Origin: Atherix ibis
Lineage: Eukaryota > Arthropoda > Insecta > Diptera > Athericidae
Reading direction: 5' to 3'
NCBI GenBank assembly: GCA_958298945.1
Contig: OY282606.1
Span: 50,295,920-50,359,919 of the forward strand
Length of the DNA: 64,000 nucleotides
Within the stretch, counting starts at the first letter, position 1. Every line of letters begins with the position of its first letter. The translations under genes were made by a program, and so were the position numbers. This document shows positions 55,472 through 64,000 of this stretch, in pieces. The notes beneath the pieces were generated by a model, which worked only from the letters and a program-made list of their open reading frames with translations, was not told the origin of the DNA and searched no databases.

Positions 55472-56754
55472 TAGGGTTTTCCAATAAGAGTAATATGATT
55501 TCTAAGTAACGTTTCGACCATTTATAATATGTCATGATCTGTTTTTTTTTCTCCATTGTATTCAGTAATGTTTACGATTTTATCATGGAGAGAAATACGC
55601 AAGAACACCATTTAAAAATTATTAAATTTTATTATCAAAATAATCAATCTCCAATTGCAACTTTTCGTGCACTTTTGCCATTTTATGGTCGTAATAATCG
55701 TCCAACTGTGCTCGCTATTCGTCGAATTGTTAAAAATTTCGATTGTACATTTTCTTTACATAATATTCAAGTGCCAATAAGACAAATAACCGCTCGAAGT
55801 AATGAAAATATTGCTGCCGTTCAGGCAAGTATTGCTGAAGACCGCGATTTGTCGATTCCAAGACGTTCTCACGAATTGGGACTGTCTCAAATCACAACCT
55901 GGCGGATTTTGAGAAAGGATTTGAGCTTGCATCCGTATAAAATTGTTATCACTCAAGAACTGAAGCCATTGGACCACCGTAAACGTCGTGAATTTGCTGA
56001 TTTTGTCTTGGAACAACTTGAAAACGATAACGATTTTTTTAAGAAAATCATCTTCTCCGATGAGGCTCACTTTCATCTGAGTGGTGCGGTAAGTAAACAA
56101 AACTGTCGATTCTGGTGCGAAGTAAATCCACAAATTATTCTTGAACATCCATTATTATTCACCTAAATTGACAGTTTGGTGTGGTTTTTGGTCTAGTGGA
56201 AGCTGGTAACACTGTAACTGTCAATGGAGAACGGTATAGATCGATGATAACCAACTTTTTATGGCCAAAATTGGAAGAAGTTGATCTTGACTATATCTGG
56301 TTCCAACAAGACGGGGCTACGTGCCACACAGCCTATGCAACAATCGAATTATTGCGAGAAAAGTTCGGAGATTCGATTATTTCAAGAAATTGTGACATTG
56401 AATGGCCTCCAAGAAATTGTGATTTAACACCATTAGACTATTTCTTGTGGGGTTATTTGAAGTCATTGGTCTTTAGCAATAAACCAGACTCTCTTCAAGC
56501 TTTAGAAGTCAATATTGAACGTGCTATTCATGACATATGTGTACGACTTGATTTAGTGGAAAAAGTGCTCGAAAATTGTGTTCATCGAATTCGTTCCTGC
56601 AAAAGAAGTCGTGGAGGCCTTTTGAATGACCTTTTATTCAAAACTTAATTTTATCGCTTGTACTTCACATTAAATAAAAAACATTTGAATTTCCTTAACA
56701 ATTAGTGTTTTTTTTTTAAAAAAAATATCATATCCTTCTTATTCCAAAACCCTT
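55472..56754 (+). mobile_element. DD41D rosa-type element, most complete copy
   Basis: TA at 55,470-55,471 and 56,755-56,756. Left end TAGGGTTTTCCAATAAGAGT; right end, inward, AAGGGTTTTGGAATAAGAAG. Length 1283 bp. It is the reference for the copies at 28,421 and 40,478. Confidence 0.92.
55585..56648 (+). pseudogene. DD41D (rosa-type) transposase, one deletion/frameshift
   Basis: ATG 55,585 (MERNTQEHHLKIIKFYYQNN). First helix-turn-helix FRALLPFYGRNNRPTVLAIR; second SHELGLSQITTWRILRKDL. Catalytic: KIIFSDEAHFHLSGAVSKQN, WFQQDGATCHTA, RNCDLTPLDYFLWG. I count 41 residues between the second and third aspartates. The frame breaks near 56,155, and the segment GGIIGPYFF present in the 40,478 copy is missing after FWSS. 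It is then open from about 56,181 to the stop at 56,646-56,648 (SRGGLLNDLLFKT). All three aspartates intact. Would act in the nucleus on TA targets. Confidence 0.92.
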
Positions 56755-56756
56755 TA

Positions 56757-59575
56757 TTATTTCAATTTTGTATTTTTCATTAAAACACCAACAAAACATT
56801 TAATTTAATAAGAGAAGTTGCTCAAACATATTTGGTATTTTTTAAATAATTTTTAAGATATGATCTAGTGAATTTTATATAAGTTGTAAATGGAAGCAAA
56901 TATTCACTAACAAAAAACCTTTCTCATTGATTTAAAAAAAAAAAATTAAGTAAAAATAACCCCGATAATAGTTTCCAAACTGAAATAAATAATTTTTTAT
57001 CAAGGAGTTCGGTTTAGAGCTCAGCGTATTCGGCTAATTTTGATCATATCTTGTATAGAAGGTAAGTTACAAATTGCTCAATTTTAACCTTATTAAAGGT
57101 ATAATCAGGAATCTTTGAATGTTGATTGACAAGGATTTGACGTTTACTGAATTTTAATAAAATATTTGACATTTACAAATGGTAAATAATATTTTCCATT
57201 TAATATATTTATCTATTAGTAGGTAAGTATAGGTAAGGTATGACAAGGTCTTAAAGTAAAAACCAATTCGTTCTGGGTGCCAGCTTTGAAATAGCGTTAG
57301 TTACAATATATATATACGCGTACATATAAACATACGTATAATCATATAGGATTGACCCCAGTATTGTTTGCATGAAAATTGTTAAATTTTGTTTCCTGTC
57401 AGCGTTTCAAGATAGTTTTGACAATAAAAAATTACCCTGACAGCGAGTATCATTTAGATCTAGCTATGTTTTCCTTCTCTTTATTGTTAGTTTTTATACC
57501 TTTTTGGTTTGAGATTTTTTTAAGTTTTTACATATTTGTATACGCTTTGGCTAACCAAGTGTGGTCCAGCCTTAATCATCAATTTTTGGTGGCACAGTCA
57601 TACATACAATTATCCTAATCCACAATACATTCGATAGTTAACAATTTAAAAATCGTCTTTTGGCTGTCTGTCTGTGTTTACATAAAATCGATTCGGAAAA
57701 ATTTCAAGTAAATAAATAATAAATAAAGTAAACATACTGAATGAGGAGTGCTGAAGAGAAGGTAAAAGAAGTGGTAAATTTAAGGAGTAAAAAAAAAAAA
57801 AACATTACAAGGGGGCTAAAATTAAAGTGAAAAAAATTCAAATATTTTGAAAAGTGATTAATGAATAACTCAAAAATTTTACAAAACAGAAAAATGATAT
57901 CTCTTAATCACTTACTAATGTTTCTATCAAATCCAACAAGAAAAGCATTTATTTTTCGGAGACTTTGGCTTTTATTAATTGCGAAGCTTTACGTTTTACG
58001 TTGCAAAGCAATTCAATCTCGAAGCGGGTTTTTGGATTAGAGAATGTAACGAATCGGCGGGTAGCCTATAAAGAAATATGAAGCGAGTATCCGGAGGTGG
58101 TGAGGAAGAATTTTTATCCGTCGGAATCCTGTGTATCATTGGCTATGGAATAATGCATTGGAAATGACTATAACTGTGATTTTGAAATCCCTTTCCTTTA
58201 AAGAATTTGGAATTTGTTTTAGAAGCAAACAATTATTAATTATAGGCAAGTGTTAAAAGGATTTTCAACTGGAGTAGATCTAAACACCATATTTCTGCGG
58301 AAGTATAATGAAATTGGAAATTAGTCGCTATCGATAATGTTTATACTCATGCATATGTTCTGGGAATATAGAAAGTCATCATTTGGACATTTTTGAATAG
58401 ACGGCTAATGTTGGATTAGTAGTTTAAGCTGTGGCTCACAGTCTGTCATATGGTCGAGTATATCACATAGTCAAGTACACTCCCAGAAGATACGGAAGTA
58501 ATGGGGATTGAAATGATGTGCTGAACAATAATGTCTGTTGGGATATCTTAGCCACTGAGAAAAGATCGATGGCAGACATATTTTGATTCCAACTATTTGT
58601 GTACAAGTGCTGCGTCCATCTGAGAAAGATTTTAAGAAGAAAAAAACGTTTGCCGGACAAGCAAATTGTTTCTCGTCTCTATACTTAAAACAACTTGACT
58701 GATTGATATAAGCTTAGTTAGGCAACTATTTTTAAAATATCAATTCGAATTGAAATTGTCGAAATTTTATTTTTAGTAATAATTCAAGAATTCTCATGTG
58801 TGTGGCAGTTGTCACTACAAGGCATTAGTCAAAATTCTTTTTAGGCTGCATAAGAAAAAAACAGAAAAGAATTATTCGTGGTTGAATCTGACGAATGAAC
58901 AAAATTTTATAAAATGTATTAAGATTAAGCCCTGGTATCATGTGAAGAAGAAATGTTTGAAAAATACGTGTAGATAAAAAAAAAGGTGGCCATAAAATCT
59001 CAAGGAAAATGAAAAATTATTTCTATAATATAATTTGTCATACGAATACTTATCTACAGCCGGGAGTAAGGCAAATTAACTTTAATTAATTTTAACTCGT
59101 ATGTTTACCAACTTGCTTGAGATAATTATGATGTCATATTATATTAAAATACCTCAAATTAACGGCTAATATTTATTTTACAAAATTTTTTTAAATTTTG
59201 GATAATTCTATTTTTTTTGAATAAAAGTAAAATTAAATTTAGGTTTTACCGATTATTTGCTGTTAAATCGTTGCTTATTAATAATAATTAAATGGTTAAT
59301 AATTTATTTAGTCCATATGAAGGAAGGTATATAAAAAATATAGAAACTTTAATTATGTAAGTTATGTCATTTAAGCATTATTGAGAAAATAATTAAATTT
59401 AATCAATATATTCCAAATCTTGGCTAGCCATAACCGTGATTTTTTTAATATAAACAATTATGATATGTAATTGTTTGATTACAGATAGAAAATGCTGACA
59501 AATATTAATAGCATTTTATTCTGTCCAGATTTAATCAAGATCAGTTTTATAATATTATTGATAGACTATGCTTGC
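56757..59575. other. AT-rich intergenic sequence
   Basis: No gene or transposon recognised. Confidence 0.5.
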
Positions 59576-59579
59576 CACG

Positions 59580-60143
59580 ATGGAGTTACTTTCGGTTTAA
59601 AATTTGTCTGTACGGGTTTTGGCAAATGCCTCAGATGAGGCACGTTTTCAACTCTCAGGAACGGTGTATAAACAAAATTGTCGCTAAAAATTATTTAAGT
59701 GGAACCTTTACATTCTGAAAAACTATCCGTTTAGTGTGGTTTATAGCATGGGTCCATATTTTTTTTCAAAATGAGGAAGGAGTTGCCGTTACTATGAATG
59801 GTGAGCGGTACACATTGGAAGATGTTAATTTGGTGCTACGTGCCACACATCCTATGCCACAATCGATTAATTGGCGAATCGAGAATTTTAAGAAATTCAG
59901 ATGTCCAATAGCCTTCAAAAAGTTGTGATTGAACACCTCTCGACTTCTTCTTATAGGATAATTTGAAGTTATTGTTCTATGTTAATAAACCAGCAATAAT
60001 TGATGTAATAAAATTTTATATTGAATTGCAAATATGTGAAATAATTCTGGATTTATTGCACAGGGTGGTCGCAAATTGAAATTATCGTATTCGGTTCTGC
60101 AAACGGAGCAGAGGCAGTCATTTGAAAGATGTTATTTTCAGAA
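59580..60143 (+). pseudogene. DD41D-type transposase remnant (third family)
   Basis: The plus strand contains CINKIVAKNYLSGTFTF, VWFIAWVHIFFQNEEGVAV, TMNGERYTLEDV, a VLRATHPMPQSINW remnant of the QQDGATCHTA...TIDLL region, and a distant FxLxG-like third block; the C-terminal SVLQTEQRQSFERCYFQ equals the usual SCKRSRGGHLNDVLF in position. The catalytic aspartates are lost. The 3' end is interrupted by the Mos1-like mariner at 60,146. Confidence 0.7.
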
Positions 60144-60145
60144 TA

Positions 60146-61371
60146 CCAGGTATATAAGCTTAAATACGTTGTTTTTTAGTTAAAAAAACACATGATTTTT
60201 TCCATAGAAAGCAAAAACAAATTTATTTAAAATACTTGCCCTCACTAGCTACACATTTTTTCTATCTCTCGGGGAATTTGTGGATACCACGCCAAAAAAA
60301 TTCCTTCTCTTTAGAGGCAAACCACTCATCAAACAATTTTCGGACGTCTTCGTAAGAATCGAAGTGCTGCTCGGCGAGCGCGTGACCCATCGACGAAAAC
60401 AGGTGGTAGTCGGAAGGGTCCAGGTCAGGTGACTAAGCAGGGTAGGGTAGAACCTCCCAGTTGAGTGTCTCCAATTAGTTTCGGACAATTTTTGACGTGT
60501 GCGATAGTGCGTTGTTGTGGAGGAGAATTAGCTAGTCGTGTCTTTGTTGATAATCCGTCCTTTTTTCACACAAAACACGATGCTTGATCAGTTGTTGGTG
60601 GTAGCGGTGGACATTCACAGTTTCACCAGGTTTTAACATCTCATAGTAGATGATACCCTGTTGATCCCACCAAACGAACAGCATCGTCTTCCGTCCGAAG
60701 CGATTTGGTCTTGAGGAAGATGTTGATGGTTGGCCGGGATCAACCCACGATTTCTTGCATTTAGGATTCTCGAAATATATCCACTTTTCGTCGTCTATCA
60801 CAATCCGATGTAGGAACGACTTTCTTTTTTGTCTGGCGAGCAAGATTTCGCATGTGTTTTGGTGTCGCTCCATCTGCCTATCGTTCAATTCACGCGGCAC
60901 CCATTTTCCGATCGTTTCAATATTTCCCATGGCACGCAGACGCATGGAAATGGCTGATTGAGTAACACTCAATTGCTCCGTGAGAATTTTTTGCGATTGG
61001 GTCTCGTCTTCGTCCAAAAGAGCCTACAATTGGTGGTCCTCAACCTTCCTAGGTCGATTTTCACGCTTCTTGCGTCTATGAACTGACGAAACAAATTTCG
61101 GCACGTTGTTTCTGATAAAGCACTATCACCATAGGCCTCCATAAGCATGCGATGCGATTCGGCAGTCGATTTCTTCAAATTGAGTCTCAAAAACTAGACA
61201 TGATTACCAAAGGAAAAATGTATGTTGTTGTACGAAATTGCTGACAATGTGCACTGATTAATGTTGACAGATGTCAAACCCATAAAAAAAAGTACGGCTT
61301 ACCCATGGTAGCTGAATACGCTCACTCACGCCATCAATGAACAAACAGCGGATTTAAGCTTATACACCTGG
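60146..61371 (-). mobile_element. Mos1-like mariner, copy 4, inserted in a DD41D remnant
   Basis: TA at 60,144-60,145 and 61,372-61,373. Left end CCAGGTATATAAGCTTAAAT; right end, inward, CCAGGTGTATAAGCTTAAAT. Length 1226 bp. A deletion near 61,185 removes the codons after the start. Confidence 0.93.
60240..61201 (-). pseudogene. Mos1-like transposase, copy 4
   Basis: The start codon complement is at 61,199-61,201; most of the first helix-turn-helix is deleted (resuming LKKSTAESHRMLMEAYGDSA). The longest open piece in any Mos1-like copy here is 61,017-60,532: QKILTEQLSVTQSAISMRLR, GKWVPRELNDRQMERHQNTC, KSFLHRIVIDDEKWIYFENP (first aspartate), PGQPSTSSSRPNRFGRKTML, then LKPGETVNVHRYHQQLIK. After a stop at about 60,532 the second and third catalytic regions are in other frames (NAPSHTSKIVR-like; HLTWTLPTTTCFR in the wrong frame). 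Confidence 0.88.
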
Positions 61372-61373
61372 TA

Positions 61374-63973
61374 TAATTGCATCAATTATATTTCAAATAA
61401 AATAATAAGTTTCCCTCTACTATATTTCTATTTTGTTTAATTTTAAAAAATAAGACAAATTTCTATTTATTGATAAATCCTGTAGATAAGGAAATATACC
61501 CATTTTTTCTCGATAATTCGCAGATTCATATAAACTCCTTTAATTCATAATTCATATTTTCTATAAGCTTAAAATTCTCTAATAATAATGTAGTATTTAT
61601 ATGGGCTTTTCTAATACGCTTAGTAAATTTTTTGAATATTTTCTATAATAATTCCGACTTAAACAGAAAATGGACACAGTAAAAAAATTATTTATATTTA
61701 TCCTTGAATCTCTTTCTAAAAACCCATAAATATATGATTTTTAATATATTTGCAAATTATTATTTATCATGTCATCATTATCAATTATTAGTAATATATT
61801 TTTAATTAATTTTTCTAATAGTTAGATTAACAAATAGGAGAACAACAATCTTTAATCAGATACTTTTCATTTCCTTTTCTTCCCAAATAGTTTTACCCAA
61901 CATTCCTTTAAGAAATTTGTGATGTGATACATCTCGATTAAAAATATAATTTTTGATCAGCTACCAATGTTATTAAATGACGTATAAACTTTTATGAATA
62001 TCGAGGAATTTATTTCGCCTTTAAATCTTTTTACGAAACGGCTAACCGTTTCAAAATGTAGTTCATCTTAATTTGCTCAAAAGATATAAATAGCCCTGAT
62101 GATCTAACGTGCACTTAAAAAAGTGTTTTCAGTTACAGAGAGAATTAGATCCTTTGAAGTTGGTGATAATAACTTCCTTAACAAATCCATTCAACAGTGC
62201 AATTATATTTATTTATTTGCATTTATTTCAACTCCTAATATATAAGCTGAAAGTTGATTGTAACAATCAAACTCTTTTGAATCTACTTTTTCTCTTCGTA
62301 TTACTATATTTGCTATGTTAATAAATTGTGTAGACTTTATTAACTATGATTTCAAAAAAAAAAAAAAAATTATTTGGAAGAGAAATGAAAACTCCAAAAA
62401 ATTACCTTCTATAAAATAGATTATTCAAAATTTCAACGTATTTGAATATCCGATGTGACCCTATACGGTCGATTCGTTCAAGATCAAAGAATATAATTAC
62501 CTCTGCTAGTTGGTAACATACATACACATACCTTTTGAAAATAGTGGAGTAGAAAAAATGTCTAGAAAACGTTACGCTTGGGATCCGATGCCTACGAGCG
62601 ATGCCACTTCTACGCAAACGATACTGAAGGCAATTATAATGAAGACCATACAATGAGATATAAGAGAGCCAATAAAAAATCGTATACAACACAAAAAATT
62701 CTTAAAAATAAAAAAGGCGACTGGTAGTAAACTTAAAAGTAGACTGTAAAAAAAATAACCACAAATGAATCGGAATCAATATAAAATCTTAATTCCAAGC
62801 TCGATGTCTACCGTCTCTGAACTCTAAGAGGATTGTTGTTATTTTCAACTTTTTGTCTCATTCTGCATAAGGTTTATATATTATTCATGATATGCTAGCT
62901 CTATAAAAAGATCGTCTTATAAAAAGATATTCGATTCGTGTTTCGATTGTACATTCGCGCAGGCAGAGCACAAGTATCCATATGAGCGCGAGAATGGTCT
63001 CATATAAGAAGATTCAACTCGTTGCACCTCTGTCAGGTTGCTTATGTTCTCGTAAACAGTGGTCCACGGTTAGGGGTATCATTCTGTATTCCATTGATTT
63101 ATGAGTTAAAGAACTGAACACATTTTTTAGTGTGTACTTAGGAATCATGCTAATTAATTTCATTTGGATATTTCTACATCCGTCTCAGTTGGCCAGTTAA
63201 AACTGCAAGATGTCCGTAGAGTCTTAGGCAATATTGAATCTACGATTATTTTCGAATATAGTATGTACAATCGGTAGCGGCTGTAGTCGCTTATACTTGC
63301 ATATTATAAAAAAAAAAATTTAAAAAAAAAAAACTAATGTTAACTGGAGTTATTCAACCGACGAACCAATGCCATTAGCGCAAACACTAACAACAGAGGT
63401 TCCTAAGTTTTGTCGCTTAAAACTCATACAATGTGTGCATAAATATAATTTAAGTTTATGTAATGAAGTTTTACTCTTATAAGTTAAATCAACACATACA
63501 AATAGAATCATTAAATAAAAAGAAAGTAGTGTTTTGAAATTTAAAAGGATCGATTTAGAAACAAAAAAAAATCATTAAAAAAAACCTAATGACTCAGTTA
63601 TGCAACATACAAATGAAGAAGTGTCATGCTCAGTTAAGACCTCCTCCTTTTATAAAGTTGTCTGTAGATAAATTTAACGATGGCGAAGACTTATGATGGT
63701 TTCAGTTAGAATCTTCAAATGTCATTAGATGTATTTATTAATGAATTTTTGTTATTGCATTTTTTGTAGCTTTCATAATCTTTGTCCAGCATTTGCTTAT
63801 GCAGAGACTCTACTTATCATTAAAATTTAAAAAAACTTTTATATTCACATAACAAGAGCAGAATAGTTTTTTTTTCTAAAATTGAAACTCTCTTATTATC
63901 TTTCGTTAAGACAGTATTTCATTAAATAAATTTGAGTAATTGATTTCCAAGGCGTTAAAAAGATACGCATATG
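61374..63973. other. AT-rich intergenic sequence
   Basis: No gene or transposon recognised in 2.6 kb. Open frames at 62,109-62,321 and 62,692-62,402 have no motif. Confidence 0.5.
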
Positions 63974-63975
63974 TA

Positions 63976-64000
63976 CGAGGTCTGTTGAAAAAGTATCGCG
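63976..64000. mobile_element. Left end of a further long-TIR mariner, runs off the window
   Basis: CGAGGTCTGTTGAAAAAGTA after TA (63,974-63,975) matches the terminal repeat of the copies at 18,406 and 49,714 with one mismatch. Because both ends of the fold-back form are alike, the orientation cannot be told. Confidence 0.85.

Noticed and set aside
57379..57618. 79-residue hydrophobic ORF
   Set aside because: AT-rich DNA easily yields F/L/I-rich frames; no motif.
1..64000. CRISPR arrays, bacterial operons, rRNA
   Set aside because: No regularly spaced direct repeats, no Shine-Dalgarno-led gene clusters and no conserved rRNA segments; all signals are eukaryotic transposons.

Overview
This is an AT-rich stretch of animal, almost certainly insect, nuclear DNA. 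The transposon set (mariner of several subfamilies, rosa-type DD41D elements, piggyBac, a Tigger/pogo element, Jockey, R1-like and LOA/I-like non-LTR retrotransposons, a tRNA-derived SINE) fits a fly (Diptera) best. The species cannot be fixed from the sequence. I recognise no intact host gene, no bacterial operon, no rRNA and no CRISPR array. The window is a transposon graveyard, with long unannotated AT-rich stretches between nests. Every transposase and reverse transcriptase in it carries at least one stop, frameshift or truncation.

Layout. 0.2-5.4 kb: Jockey pieces on both strands, a mellifera-type mariner fragment and a DD41D element inserted into a Jockey copy. 5.6-8.1 kb: a Himar1-like (irritans) mariner followed directly by a mellifera-type mariner. 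8.4-8.7 kb: one unrecognised ORF. 10.0-17.1 kb: two Jockey copies in opposite orientation, each carrying a Mos1-like mariner at the same TA, with a 200-bp mariner-end palindrome and a piggyBac remnant between them. 18.4-19.7 kb: a mariner with 225-bp terminal inverted repeats that contain its own start codon. 22.6-26.7 kb: a nearly intact mariner, then another long-TIR mariner interrupted by a 1.4-kb Tigger. 28.4-31.8 kb: a DD41D element split by a compound insertion (mariner end + piggyBac fragment + nearly full mariner). 33.4-34.7 kb: a Mos1-like copy. 39.0-42.5 kb: the youngest-looking mariner (one frameshift), then a DD41D element between Jockey segments. 44.3-47.9 kb: DD41D remnants and an R1-like fragment lying inside an RNase H-bearing retrotransposon. 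49.7-51.7 kb: a long-TIR mariner, a tRNA-like SINE head and a DD41D remnant. 55.5-56.8 kb: the best DD41D copy. 59.6-61.4 kb: a Mos1-like copy inside a DD41D remnant. At 63,976 another long-TIR mariner begins and runs out of the window.

The DDE spacings were counted directly: 34 residues between the second and third aspartates in the mariners, 41 in the rosa-type elements. Many copies have readable TA target duplications and terminal repeats, so the order of nesting can be worked out. The most interesting signals are structural: (i) a mariner lineage whose 3' end has been replaced by an inverted copy of its 5' end including the ATG; (ii) a compound mariner-piggyBac-mariner unit bounded by one outer TA pair; (iii) two insertions of one mariner at the same site of one retrotransposon; (iv) several short-loop inverted duplications inside transposon coding sequence. 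Two short ORFs (8372-8743 + and 21612-21838 -) match no transposon here and are the only candidates for host coding sequence.
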